61,719 nucleotides of DNA from an uncultured Flavobacteriales bacterium (GTDB taxonomy: Bacteria > Bacteroidota > Bacteroidia > Flavobacteriales > Flavobacteriaceae): the NCBI GenBank assembly GCA_913058295.1, contig CAJXRD010000012.1:1-61719 (forward strand), written 5' to 3'. The stretch's first letter is position 1, and every line of letters begins with the position of its first letter. The position numbers were made by a program, and so were the translations under genes. Below are positions 1 through 9,045 of the stretch, piece by piece. Below the pieces are notes generated by a model. It did no database searches, had not been told where the DNA came from, and saw only the letters and a list, made by a program, of their open reading frames with translations.

Positions 1-37
1 TAGATCGTCGGCAGCGTCAGATGTGTATAAGAGACAG
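1..37 (+). other. Nextera adapter with Tn5 mosaic end (artefact)
   Basis: Bases 5-37 match the Illumina Nextera read-1 adapter exactly, and bases 19-37 are the 19-bp Tn5 mosaic end. Bases 1-4 are probably index or linker remnant. This is library sequence left at the contig edge, not genome. Genomic sequence starts at about base 38. Confidence 0.97.
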
Positions 38-126
38 ATTATTATTTTTATAAATACTTGGCCTAAAATTAATTATGGTTTTACAGGAAAGTGATTATAT
101 TAAGCCTTTCAAAATAATAGCTTCTC

Positions 127-1197
127 ATGTTCAGAAATAAAACAAGTTTATTCTTCCTTTTCTTTTTAGTAATTGTAACAGTTTCCAATTGCCAAGAAGG
201 AATAAAAACAACAGATAGTTTAGCGTTTGCAATCTCTCAATTAAATGATGGTCCTTTTGTTTTTATTGAAGAAAACCAGCTCATCGAAAAAAATATTGTC
301 AATGGAGAAATCATCACAAAAACTTTAAAACCTAATGCTTTTGATACTGAATTCCTTCCAGATCCTGTGTTCTTTAATGAGGTTAAAAAAATTGCAGCTT
401 TTAGCGATTTACACGGGCAGTATGATCTTGCTGTGGAACTATTAATCAATAATAATATCATCGATGAAAATGGCAACTGGGATTTTGGAAAAGGTCATTT
501 AGTTATTGTAGGAGATGTTTTTGACAGAGGCCCGAAAGTAAACGAAATTTTATGGCTCATTTTTAAGTTAGAGCAGCAAGCCATAACTAATGGAGGACGT
601 GTGCATTTTTTATTAGGAAACCACGAGTATATGGTACTTCATGGGGACCTTAGATATATTCATGAAGATTATGTATTGTCAAGTAAATTATTAGGTAAAG
701 AATATCATGAGCTTTATAACAATAATACAGTTCTTGGCAGATGGTTACGATCTAAAAACACCATTGTACAGATTAATGACAATGTCTTTGTACATGGTGG
801 GGTTTCTAAAAAGTTTTTAGAAAAAAACGATTTTACACTCAAAATCATCAACGACATCATGAGAAGTTCCTTAGAACGAACTAAAGAGGAAATGAAAGTA
901 ACCGGTTTTTATAAAACCTATTATGGCAAAAAAAGTTTGATCTGGTATCGTGGCTATTTTAATGATGATTTAAAGGAGGAAGAAATAGATGAAATCTTAG
1001 GGCTTATGGATATCGAACATGTGGTGGTTGGGCATTGTTCTAACAAAAAAGTGGTGCAACTCTATCATCAAAAAATATTTGGCGTAGATTCTAGTATTAA
1101 AAAAGGAAAGTATGGCGAAATACTATGGATTAAAAACAAGCACTATTCCCGTAGAACTTTAGAAGGGAAGAAAAAAGAGTTTAAGGAAAAGAAATAA
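127..1197 (+). CDS. PPP-type metallophosphatase, lipoprotein
   Basis: A 356-residue calcineurin-like phosphoesterase that hydrolyses phosphate esters with a two-metal centre. The motifs run in family order: SDLHGQYD (variant of GDxHG), VGDVFDRGP, LLGNHEY, FVHGGV and VVGHC, so all metal-ligand blocks are present. The N terminus is a hydrophobic signal ending in VSNC with the candidate lipidated Cys at residue 22. This places the enzyme on the outer side of the inner membrane or at the outer membrane. The motif set resembles the bacterial PPP phosphatases related to Shewanella-like phosphatases; whether it acts on protein or small substrates cannot be told. The ATG at 127 is the only start that keeps the signal. 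It stands alone, 127 bp before a different gene family. Confidence 0.88.
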   Translation: MFRNKTSLFFLFFLVIVTVSNCQEGIKTTDSLAFAISQLNDGPFVFIEENQLIEKNIVNGEIITKTLKPNAFDTEFLPDPVFFNEVKKIAAFSDLHGQYDLAVELLINNNIIDENGNWDFGKGHLVIVGDVFDRGPKVNEILWLIFKLEQQAITNGGRVHFLLGNHEYMVLHGDLRYIHEDYVLSSKLLGKEYHELYNNNTVLGRWLRSKNTIVQINDNVFVHGGVSKKFLEKNDFTLKIINDIMRSSLERTKEEMKVTGFYKTYYGKKSLIWYRGYFNDDLKEEEIDEILGLMDIEHVVVGHCSNKKVVQLYHQKIFGVDSSIKKGKYGEILWIKNKHYSRRTLEGKKKEFKEKK

Positions 1198-1324
1198 AAA
1201 AACTACCATAAGGCTTATATTAATAAAGGGAAATTACTCTAAATATTTGATTAACATAGGGGTAAAAAAATAGCTTAGAAAAAAAAGACTAACTTTAAGC
1301 TTGATTTATACCAACTAACTAATA

Positions 1325-3184
1325 ATGAGTCAAAACTTTATAGAGGAAGATCCTAGTTTGAGTCAATCTGCTGAAAAGAAAAAAACTGGCTCTAATTTTT
1401 CTAAGAAACGGGTCCTATATATTATATCTATAGTTGTCGCTTTTGTAATCTGCTATTTTGTTCTGGGATTTATTTTTATTAATAATTCGATATCAAAAGG
1501 CGTTATTTCTCCAAATTCTATTGCAGTATTGCCTTTTAAAAATTTTAGTCCAGAGGATAGCCAGTGGTTTTCAGATGGGGTATCCGATAATATATTACAC
1601 TCCTTGGCACAGATGAAAGACTTGTCTGTAATATCATTTACTTCTTCTTCTACCTATCGAGATACCGAGAAAAAAATCCCCGAAATCGCTAAAGAACTAA
1701 GAGTTTCATACATCCTAGAAGGCAGCGTAACTTTAGTGGAGGGTAAAATAAAAATCATTGCACAGTTAATAGACTCCAACGACAATCATGTTTGGTCTAA
1801 AGAGTACGATGAAAGTTTTGATAATGTAATTGACATACAAAAAAACGTCGCGCAAGAAGTGATGAAACAACTGAAGATTACCTTAAGCCCGCAAGAAACA
1901 GTTATACTTGAGAAGTATCCAACTGAGAATATGGAAGCTTATAATCTACATCTCAAGGGGCGATTAATTAATGGCAGTAGAGATAGGGGTGATTTACTAA
2001 AAAACATGGAATTAAACAAACAAGCCATCGCTCTAGATTCTACTTTTGCTGAGGCCTACGCCCAAGTAGCAGCATCAAATTTGAAAAATGCTATTAACGA
2101 TGCAAATTTTCAATTAAGTAGTAATCAAAAGTACATAAAAGAAGCTATTGATTATGTAGATAAAGCCTTAGAGATAGATCCTGAATCTGCCAAAGCGAAT
2201 GCCGTGAAAGCAAGAATATTCTTAGGGAATGATTGGGATCAATGTAAAGAGTATTTTGAAAAGGCTATTGCATTAAATCCAAACGATGCCGAATCGAACT
2301 TTTGGTATGCAGATTATTTTCTGAAGATTGATAATGCAGATATAAAACAGGCGCTACAACACGCTACGATTGCCAATCAACTAAGTCCTTTTTCTTCTGT
2401 AATTGCCACCAAATATACATGGTTATTGATTTTAAATGAAAAATATGAAGAAGCTGATCAGTATTTAAAAGAATATGGGTTTCTCATGACTCATGCCAAT
2501 CGTTCATGGCTTAGTGTATTTTCAATAGCATTCAAAAACAAAGGTTGGCAACCTGCATTTGATTGGTTAGAAAACCAACTAATAGAAGAGCCTAAAGATG
2601 CCGGAGATAATTATAAGTATTTATCTGAATTATATCATGAAATTCACATAGACAAACTAAAGGATATAGAATTTGGGAAAAAAGCCTTTGAATTAAATGG
2701 GGATCATTTTTGGTATTACTTCAAAAATTTAACCGAAAATGGATATTTTAAAGAGGCTGAACTAATAATGCAGACGGATTTTTTTAAAAGTCTTTCGGAA
2801 TATAATAGAACAAAATATACTTGGGAGTTTTATTACTATAAAGAAGATTATAAGCTTGCTCAAAATTTAATAGATGAAAAACCTGAATTATTTGGATATC
2901 GAAAACTATTAAAAACCTACGCGCAATTAGGAGATAGAGTAAAATTAGATAGTATTAATAAAATATATTTTGTTCATGGAGAATATAAATATTTTAGTAA
3001 AGCTTATGTTCATGCTATTTTAAAAGATCGCGATTCTATGTATTATTATTTAAATAAAGTAAGGTATAGTTTCCGAAATGCTTTTCCTGTAACAAACGGA
3101 AGTCCAGAGTTTGATCCTTATAAAAACGACACACGGTATAAAGCTTTACTTAAGGAATTTTACATCCCAATTCCTGGGGAGTAA
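1325..3184 (+). CDS. TolB-like domain/TPR membrane protein, copy 1
   Basis: A 619-residue protein in three parts: a short polar N terminus of about 30 residues, one membrane helix (about 32-57, rich in I, V and F), and a TolB N-terminal-like domain (about 60-180). The last part contains SIAVLPFKNFSP, FSDGVSDNIL and EGSV, the pattern seen in CadC-like and adenylate-cyclase-associated TPR proteins. The remaining 420 residues are tetratricopeptide-like repeats, for example QAIALDSTFAEAYAQ and KALEIDPESAKANA. Relatives usually carry a DNA-binding or cyclase domain before the helix; here there is none, so a direct regulatory output is not visible. The TPR part should lie in the periplasm. It is followed after 33 bp by a close paralogue, so the two are probably cotranscribed. 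A possible AGGGGTA site lies at 1258-1264. Confidence 0.8.
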   Translation: MSQNFIEEDPSLSQSAEKKKTGSNFSKKRVLYIISIVVAFVICYFVLGFIFINNSISKGVISPNSIAVLPFKNFSPEDSQWFSDGVSDNILHSLAQMKDLSVISFTSSSTYRDTEKKIPEIAKELRVSYILEGSVTLVEGKIKIIAQLIDSNDNHVWSKEYDESFDNVIDIQKNVAQEVMKQLKITLSPQETVILEKYPTENMEAYNLHLKGRLINGSRDRGDLLKNMELNKQAIALDSTFAEAYAQVAASNLKNAINDANFQLSSNQKYIKEAIDYVDKALEIDPESAKANAVKARIFLGNDWDQCKEYFEKAIALNPNDAESNFWYADYFLKIDNADIKQALQHATIANQLSPFSSVIATKYTWLLILNEKYEEADQYLKEYGFLMTHANRSWLSVFSIAFKNKGWQPAFDWLENQLIEEPKDAGDNYKYLSELYHEIHIDKLKDIEFGKKAFELNGDHFWYYFKNLTENGYFKEAELIMQTDFFKSLSEYNRTKYTWEFYYYKEDYKLAQNLIDEKPELFGYRKLLKTYAQLGDRVKLDSINKIYFVHGEYKYFSKAYVHAILKDRDSMYYYLNKVRYSFRNAFPVTNGSPEFDPYKNDTRYKALLKEFYIPIPGE

Positions 3185-3217
3185 AAAAATAATTTAAAGC
3201 TAATTAACCAACATATA

Positions 3218-5086
3218 ATGAGCCAAAAATTTATAGATAAAGATCCTAGTTTGAGTCAATTGGTTGAAAACAAAAAATCTAGCTCCCTTTTTTCCAGAAA
3301 ACGATTGATTTATATTATCTCGACAGTAATCGCTTTTGTCATCTGTTATTTTGTTCTGGGATTTATCTTTATTAATAATTCGCTCTCAAAAGATGTTATT
3401 TCTCCCAACTCCATTGCAGTATTGCCTTTTAAAGATTTTAGTCCCAAGGATAGCCAGTGGTTCTCGGATGGTGTCTCCGATAATATATTACACTCCTTGG
3501 CACAGATGAAAGACTTGTCTGTAATTTCCTTTACTTCTTCTTCTACCTATCGAGATACCGAGAAAAAAATCCCTGAAATAGCTAAAGAATTAAGAGTTTC
3601 ATACATCCTGGAAGGTTCTGTCACTTTAGTAGAGGGTAAAATAAAAATCATTGCACAGTTAATAGACTCCAACGACAAGCATATCTGGTCTAAGGAGTAC
3701 GATGAAAGCTTTGATAATGTAATTGACATTCAGAAAAATGTCGCGCAAGAAGTGATGCAACAATTGGAGATTACATTAAGTCCTCGGGAAGAAGTTACCT
3801 TTAAAAAGTATCCCACCAAGAACATGGAAGCTTATAGTTTATTTTTAAAAGGGCAATTGATCAATGATAGTCGAAAAGTTGAGGATTTATTAAAAAACAT
3901 TGAACTCAACAAACAGGCTATTGCTTTAGATTCTAATTTTGCAGAGGCCTATGCTGAAATAGCACATTCTTATTTATTATTAGGCAAGTACAATAATATG
4001 GATCCTATAGAAGGGTTTCAAAAAGCCGAATACTATGCTGATAAAGCACTATCGATTAATTCAAATATTTCTCGAGCTTGGGACGCAAAAGGAATGCGTT
4101 ATCGATATTTAGATTGGGACAAATCTAAAGAATATCATGAAAAAGCCGTTTTATCCAATCCTAATGATGCCTTAGCGCATATACATTTTGCTAATTATTT
4201 TTTATATCGTCCAAATCCCGATATTAAAAAATTCCTTGAAGAATTAACTGTTGCACAACGATTAAACCCTTTTTCGAAAGTTGGGATAGGGAACTATTTG
4301 CGAGCCTTAACATACAATAACAAAATCGAAGAGGCCGAAGAATATTTAAAAGCTATGGGGTTCAATTTACAATTAGGTGAACTAAATAATTTATTTCAAA
4401 AATGTAACATTTTAGCCAATAAAAATAAAAATTGGACAACTGTTATCTCATTTATACAAGCAAAAATCAAAGAAGACCCAAACAATGCTCTAATGCATCG
4501 ATTATTAGGAGAAGCTCATGATGAAGTGTTAAATGATAACAAGTCAGCCATAAAACAACTAGAAAAGGCTTATGATTTAAATTCTACAAATTCTGAGATT
4601 GCCAAAATTTATATAGACCTATTAATAGAAGGCGAAAGATATAGTGAAGCAAATACTTTATTAAAATCAGAAAAAATAAAAAATGTTTTAAGTAAAAGAT
4701 CCCTTCTGCAAAAGTTATGGTATTCTCAATATTCTCAAGGTCACTACAATAAGGCTCATGAAATTGCAAATGACAGCTTACTTACCAATCAATATTTTGT
4801 ACAAGTACTTACCTATGCACAATTAAATGACAGAAAGAAAATGGATAGTATTAAAAATAAATACTATTGGGGCAGTGGATTTAATTGGACTTTTCGTGTA
4901 GAAAGAGCAATACTTTATGCAGTTTTAAAGGAAAGAGATTCTATGTATTACTATTTAAATAAAATTAAATTTGATAGAGAAGATATAAGGTCGTTTAACA
5001 GCAGACCGGAATTTGACCCCTATAGAAACGAAGATCGCTATAAAGCCATTTTAAGAGCTAATTATTTGCCTGTTTCTGAAGAATAA
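3218..5086 (+). CDS. TolB-like domain/TPR membrane protein, copy 2
   Basis: A 622-residue paralogue of the preceding gene with the same plan: polar start, one membrane helix, TolB-like domain, TPRs. The first 210 residues are nearly identical to copy 1 at protein level, and long stretches are identical at DNA level (around 1560-1680 against 3460-3580). The TPR half has diverged strongly. This pattern suggests a recent tandem duplication, or gene conversion restricted to the 5' part, with a sensing TPR surface under diversification. It ends convergently with the response regulator gene, 34 bp apart, and I see no strong terminator between them. Confidence 0.8.
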   Translation: MSQKFIDKDPSLSQLVENKKSSSLFSRKRLIYIISTVIAFVICYFVLGFIFINNSLSKDVISPNSIAVLPFKDFSPKDSQWFSDGVSDNILHSLAQMKDLSVISFTSSSTYRDTEKKIPEIAKELRVSYILEGSVTLVEGKIKIIAQLIDSNDKHIWSKEYDESFDNVIDIQKNVAQEVMQQLEITLSPREEVTFKKYPTKNMEAYSLFLKGQLINDSRKVEDLLKNIELNKQAIALDSNFAEAYAEIAHSYLLLGKYNNMDPIEGFQKAEYYADKALSINSNISRAWDAKGMRYRYLDWDKSKEYHEKAVLSNPNDALAHIHFANYFLYRPNPDIKKFLEELTVAQRLNPFSKVGIGNYLRALTYNNKIEEAEEYLKAMGFNLQLGELNNLFQKCNILANKNKNWTTVISFIQAKIKEDPNNALMHRLLGEAHDEVLNDNKSAIKQLEKAYDLNSTNSEIAKIYIDLLIEGERYSEANTLLKSEKIKNVLSKRSLLQKLWYSQYSQGHYNKAHEIANDSLLTNQYFVQVLTYAQLNDRKKMDSIKNKYYWGSGFNWTFRVERAILYAVLKERDSMYYYLNKIKFDREDIRSFNSRPEFDPYRNEDRYKAILRANYLPVSEE

Positions 5087-5120
5087 ATAAACTCGTAATT
5101 TCTACATTGATGTAAGCTTA

Positions 5121-5780
5121 TTAATCTTCTATATACAAGCCATGTTTTATAGCAAATAACACCAAGCCTGCCATGTTACGGGCTTCGGTTTTAATGAGGA
5201 GTGCTTTTCGGTAACCCTCAATTGTTTTTGGACTTAAAAATAAAGCCTCTCCAATTTCGGTAGTAGTACGTTCTTTACAAATTAATTGTAAAACTTTTAC
5301 TTCTCGTTCGGTAAGCCCATGACCTTCGAGTTCTTCCGAGTTTTTTAAATCTGGGTTAGACATTCCGTGGAGCATGGCTTTGGAGACTTCTTCAGAAAAA
5401 TAAAATTCATCTTCCACTACTTTGTTAATTGCCTTTACCACTTCCTTTGGGTCGGTATTTTTAATAAGGTAGCCATTGGCACCTAATTCCATCATTTGCA
5501 ATATAAAAGCTTCGTTGTCATGCATGGTAAGCATCAACACCCGAATATGTGAATGGTTTTTTCTAATCTCCATCAAAGTATCAGCGCCTCCCAGTACTGG
5601 CATATCCAAATCTAAAAGCACCACATCGGGTTTGGATTGTTCAATACCATCTAAAAGTTCTCGACCGTTTTCTGCCTGCTGTACCACAACAAAGTCTGCA
5701 TTCTCCCGTAAGATCATCACCATACCCGAGCGCACCAGTTGATGGTCATCGGCAATTGCTATTCGTATAATTGTACTCAT
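5121..5780 (-). CDS. NarL/LuxR-family response regulator
   Basis: A 219-residue regulator with an N-terminal receiver domain: acidic pair D11-D12, phosphoacceptor D57 in LLDLDMP, and a conserved Lys in LIKNTDP. The C-terminal LuxR-type helix-turn-helix reads LTEREVKVLQLIC through KTIEGYRKAL. The start codon overlaps the stop of the kinase gene by 4 bp (ATGA at 5777-5780), so the two are translationally coupled and form a cognate pair. Being last in a four-gene leftward operon, it is a reasonable candidate to bind the repeated sites in the divergent region at 8144-8220; this is inference. Confidence 0.93.
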   Translation of the reverse strand: MSTIIRIAIADDHQLVRSGMVMILRENADFVVVQQAENGRELLDGIEQSKPDVVLLDLDMPVLGGADTLMEIRKNHSHIRVLMLTMHDNEAFILQMMELGANGYLIKNTDPKEVVKAINKVVEDEFYFSEEVSKAMLHGMSNPDLKNSEELEGHGLTEREVKVLQLICKERTTTEIGEALFLSPKTIEGYRKALLIKTEARNMAGLVLFAIKHGLYIED

Positions 5781-6583
5781 AATCTATTTTCATTTAAAAC
5801 TAATGGCACCTCTAGGCTTACTTCAAATCCGCTTTGAATCCTTTTATTTAATTTGAAAGTTCCTTCTAGTGCATGTAAACGGCTTTCCATATTTTTCATC
5901 CCGATGCCACTAGATTTCAATTTAGCAAAATCGATGCCTTTCCCATTATCGGTATATTGCATTTTAATATATTCTTTTTGAAACTCAACAATAATTTTTA
6001 TTTCTGAAGCTTCTGCATGCTTGATTGTATTTTGAAGTAACTCCTGAAAGATACGTAAAAGCCCTAAGGAAATGTCCTTAGGAAGCCCAAAGGGTTCCTG
6101 TACTGTTTGTAAATCAATCTTTAATGTATCGGTATGGTTCACGCGATCTATTCCCTCTTTCATCGCTGCTATCAATCCTAATTTTTCTAGGGTTGCTGGC
6201 ATTAAATTATGACTTACTGCGCGTACATTTTTAATACCGTTATCTAACATAACACAGGCTTCCCTTAAAAAACGTCCCTGTTCCGTATTAGGATCTTCCT
6301 TCCCTTTTTGAAATTTCATATTCATACTCAGTCCAGACAACAGAGAACCAATCCCATCGTGAAGGTCTTTGGCCAAACGTTGCCTTTCACGCTCCTGACC
6401 TTCAATAGTTGCTTTTAGCAACACCTTTTGTCGTTCGTTTTCAAGTTTTTGTAGTCTGCTCTCTTGCGTAACAATTTGTTTTTGATAGATCAACAAAAAC
6501 AAAATGAGGATGACGGCTAATAAAATAACGATGCCCCCACTTACCAAAAAGATTAGGACAATGTCTTTGCTTTCTTCACCCAT
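5777..6583 (-). CDS. HisKA_3-type sensor histidine kinase
   Basis: A sensor kinase of about 268 residues: one N-terminal membrane helix (IVLIFLVSGGIVILLAVILI), a coiled linker, a dimerisation/phosphoacceptor domain with His75 in LAKDLHDGIGS, and a HATPase_c domain with ELLQNTIKHAEA (N box), DNGKGID (G1) and GIGMKN (G2). There is no extracellular sensor domain, so the signal probably comes through the membrane partner encoded just upstream. The start at 6583 (MGEESKD) is chosen over an in-frame start at 6643, because the longer form would be an unrelated translation of the preceding gene's 3' end. Even so it overlaps that gene by 31 bp. Confidence 0.9.
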   Translation of the reverse strand: MGEESKDIVLIFLVSGGIVILLAVILILFLLIYQKQIVTQESRLQKLENERQKVLLKATIEGQERERQRLAKDLHDGIGSLLSGLSMNMKFQKGKEDPNTEQGRFLREACVMLDNGIKNVRAVSHNLMPATLEKLGLIAAMKEGIDRVNHTDTLKIDLQTVQEPFGLPKDISLGLLRIFQELLQNTIKHAEASEIKIIVEFQKEYIKMQYTDNGKGIDFAKLKSSGIGMKNMESRLHALEGTFKLNKRIQSGFEVSLEVPLVLNENRL

Positions 6584-7191
6584 AATAATGCAACGGTATA
6601 AATAATATATAAAAGAATAATAAGGGCAGAATTCAATCTCCAAACTGCAATAAATACGCCCTTATTGATTATGAATTTAGGAAAAATAAATAACATCAAA
6701 TTTCCCATAAAAAAGATGACCAAGCCAGCACAAATCCAAAACTCGAAGGTGCGTTCCGGATTTCTAATCACTTTCTCCTTGAGCATTTTACGAAACCATA
6801 TTGAAATGATCACTAGCATTATGACTACTTCCAACACATGAATGTAATCTGGAAATGCCCACCAACCCTCAAGAAAAAGCACATTAAATAACCAGACTAA
6901 AGTATAACCAACGGCCAATAGTAACCAAAAACGATCTTTAATAGATCCTTTAAAGAACAGCCTGAATATTTGCAATAACAGCAAGTACTCCACTAAAATA
7001 TACACATGAAAAAATGGCATATTGTTATGTTTGGTTTCTCGAACCCATAAGTATCCAGAAAAAGAAATAATTACAATAAGCCAAAGTAGCAATGCAAACC
7101 ATCGCTGAGAAGCATTTAATGATTTCCACTTCACTAAAGCAAGCAATGCGGGTAGCAAGGGTATATAAAAAGCGATAAGAGAGATTTCCAT
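6553..7191 (-). CDS. Six- to seven-helix membrane protein of unknown function
   Basis: A 212-residue protein made almost entirely of hydrophobic helices (roughly residues 5-20, 32-50, 63-80, 88-108, 118-136, 153-172 and 182-205), joined by short charged loops. No catalytic motif is recognisable. Genes of this kind commonly sit directly before HisKA_3 kinases in Flavobacteriaceae. The 31-bp overlap with the kinase gene supports a shared function, possibly as the membrane sensor for a kinase that lacks one. The upstream lipoprotein gene ends 26 bp before its start. Confidence 0.72.
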   Translation of the reverse strand: MEISLIAFYIPLLPALLALVKWKSLNASQRWFALLLWLIVIISFSGYLWVRETKHNNMPFFHVYILVEYLLLLQIFRLFFKGSIKDRFWLLLAVGYTLVWLFNVLFLEGWWAFPDYIHVLEVVIMLVIISIWFRKMLKEKVIRNPERTFEFWICAGLVIFFMGNLMLFIFPKFIINKGVFIAVWRLNSALIILLYIIYTVALLWVKKAKTLS

Positions 7192-7217
7192 AGGATTTAC
7201 TTATTCAAGAATTATTG

Positions 7218-8057
7218 TTATTCTTTTCCACAAAATTCAGGACAGGGTAATGCAAAGTCTAATTCTTGACTAGTGTCTGAAAGGTTTTTTATTACTTCAT
7301 TGAATGCAATGTCTGAGTCTTCCTCCCAAGAAGTAAGTATATTACAAACCACGATATTTCCCGTAACCATTTCTATTGGTTTATTTTTGGGAGTGAAATT
7401 TACAATCTCTCCTGGGCCCAAAGTTCTTACACCATATTTTACACGTATACCACTTTTGGGGTCGTTCGAATTATATAATTCATCAAGTGTTTTCCATGAA
7501 TAATTATAGGCTTTTACAGGTACATACCCCTTTATGCTTTCCATTCTCTTTTTGTTAGCATTGTCCCAATTAGTTTTGTATTGATGTAAGCTATCATAAG
7601 GAATGAATTCTTCTTCACCTTTATACCATTTAACAAGTACATCACCCTTTTCTACCTTTTGACAGTCGACAAGTGTGACCATTGCAAGTGATGGGTCTGA
7701 ATCATCATCTCTCAAAAGATAATAAAGCAAAACACCATTGGCATTTTTATTTTTTGATTTGAGCTTATTGAGCATACCTGATTTAAAAATTAGTTCCGGG
7801 GAAGTCAAGGTAATAAATGAAGGGTTTTCCTTCTCATTCTCATAATTAGCATACGTAGCCCAGCTTTGCGACCAAATCCATGCAGTAGAAGGATAGACAT
7901 TTTCGCTAGAAAAGCAAGATGAATCAGAGTCGGTTTCCTTAGCTGTCTTTGCTTGCTCCGTATCTGCAGTTTCTTCTTTATCTGCTCTATCATGTCCCTC
8001 TTTACAGGAAGTAAATATTAAAGCAACAATAAATAAATAGAAAAATAAATTTTTCAT
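7218..8057 (-). CDS. Lipoprotein of unknown function, first gene of the two-component operon
   Basis: About 279 residues, beginning MKNLFFYLFIVALIFTSC. The lipobox FTSC puts the lipidated Cys at residue 18, followed by an acidic and polar linker (DRADKEETADTEQ). I do not recognise the folded part; it contains several Cys (SSCFSS, VDCQK, VVCN, and CPEFC near the end), which could be disulfide-bonded. The start at 8057 is preferred over an in-frame start at 8117, since only the shorter form begins with the signal peptide. It is the first gene of the leftward lipoprotein-membrane protein-kinase-regulator operon and is transcribed divergently from the paralogous lipoprotein genes. Confidence 0.75.
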   Translation of the reverse strand: MKNLFFYLFIVALIFTSCKEGHDRADKEETADTEQAKTAKETDSDSSCFSSENVYPSTAWIWSQSWATYANYENEKENPSFITLTSPELIFKSGMLNKLKSKNKNANGVLLYYLLRDDDSDPSLAMVTLVDCQKVEKGDVLVKWYKGEEEFIPYDSLHQYKTNWDNANKKRMESIKGYVPVKAYNYSWKTLDELYNSNDPKSGIRVKYGVRTLGPGEIVNFTPKNKPIEMVTGNIVVCNILTSWEEDSDIAFNEVIKNLSDTSQELDFALPCPEFCGKE

Positions 8058-8143
8058 AATTGTAAGGTTTAATTGGTTATCAGTGTAAGGTACGATAAAT
8101 TCTTTATTGTCAAACACTTAACCACGCCTGTCCCTGTGTTTCT

Positions 8144-8220
8144 ATGGTATACCCTTATTAATATTAGGGTATACCCTTACGATTTTAGGGGTATATTTTA
8201 AACAGATTCAGGGAATACGA
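8144..8220. promoter_or_regulatory. Array of four phased GGGTATACCC-like sites
   Basis: The divergent intergenic region (8058-8360) holds four related elements starting at about 144, 166, 187 and 210 of this kilobase: TGGTATACCCTTA, AGGGTATACCCTTA, AGGGGTATAT and AGGGAATACG. Start-to-start spacings are 22, 21 and 23 bp, that is two helical turns, so all sites face one side of the DNA. Two of them contain the perfect palindrome GTATAC. Three of the four recur with the same spacing at 9907-9960. The arrangement suits a dimeric regulator; the neighbouring NarL-type regulator is the obvious candidate but binding is not shown. Confidence 0.55.
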
Positions 8221-8230
8221 GCTGTTTTCC

Positions 8231-8360
8231 ACTTGCTATTTGCTTCAACTTTGTACCATAGAATAAAACACATTCTAAATGGTGTAAACCGAAAAACCAT
8301 TTTTCAGATTCTAAAAGAAGAAAAGAAACAGAGTAGGTTAAAATTCAAAACAATATAATT
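8231..8360 (+). repeat. Upstream leader repeat, copy 1
   Basis: About 130 bp directly before the first small lipoprotein gene, nearly identical to 9971-10106 before the third. The core from ACTTGCTATTTGCTTCAAC to CAGATTCTA is almost base-for-base conserved, including the segment TTTGTACCATAGAATAAAAC. It should contain the promoter and the 5' untranslated leader. I cannot assign the -7 box with certainty. Confidence 0.8.
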
Positions 8361-9008
8361 ATGAAAAATTTAATTTTTACAATCGCACTAGCATCTTTTT
8401 TATTTACTTCATGTAGTAAGGACGATAGCCTGGAACAAACTGAATTACAAACTATCAATTCTGCTTATGTTTTAAATCAAATTAATGATTCTTCTTATTG
8501 GGATACCATGCTTGTAGAAGCTCCTATAAGTAGTTCAGATTATTCTTATGAGAGAGCTACACAAACAGAAGGTCATTATCAACCTATATCTCGAAATGAA
8601 ATGATCATTACCTGGTCTGGAACTCAAAACGAAAATGCAGCTAGAGGAAGCGCTGAAATTACACAAAGCACACCAAATTTTAGCTTTCACATTATTCTAG
8701 AAACAGAATGTGTGGTAGTAAAAGGTGATGAAGCGGTATATGGAGGTGTTATTACCCATATAAGAAATCTATCTGGAGACACTCCTAATATTGGAGTGGG
8801 ATGGCGCTTTTATTTTAAAGTGATAGATTATGGAGCAGGAGGAAATGTTGCCTACGATCAGATAGCAAACGCGACCATTTTTGTCTCACCAAGATCACCG
8901 TCTCTATGTAATGTTTATTTACCAGACCATCCATTTTGGTATACATCAGGATATTCAGAAGTTAAAAGACCTGGATTTGTGATAGTAGACAGTAATATAA
9001 ATGATTAA
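8361..9008 (+). CDS. Small lipoprotein, paralogue A
   Basis: A 215-residue lipoprotein with lipobox FTSC at Cys18, followed by SKDDS. The K-D-D after the Cys resembles the surface lipoprotein export signal described in Capnocytophaga, so exposure on the cell surface is plausible. The mature part has a conserved core: TEC, then VxGDEAVYGGVIT, a Trp-aromatic-Phe-Lys-Val stretch (GWRFYFKVID), a Gly-rich turn, DQIAN, and LCN near the end. The pattern with two Cys is found in several bacterial proteins of unknown function. It is followed by paralogue B after 37 bp with no terminator, so the two are cotranscribed. Confidence 0.78.
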   Translation: MKNLIFTIALASFLFTSCSKDDSLEQTELQTINSAYVLNQINDSSYWDTMLVEAPISSSDYSYERATQTEGHYQPISRNEMIITWSGTQNENAARGSAEITQSTPNFSFHIILETECVVVKGDEAVYGGVITHIRNLSGDTPNIGVGWRFYFKVIDYGAGGNVAYDQIANATIFVSPRSPSLCNVYLPDHPFWYTSGYSEVKRPGFVIVDSNIND

Positions 9009-9045
9009 AAAAACAATTAATAAATAACAATATAAAACTCTAATT

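Noticed and set aside
19-37. Tn5 transposon end
   Set aside because: The mosaic end is joined to Illumina adapter sequence, so it is a library artefact and not a resident transposon.
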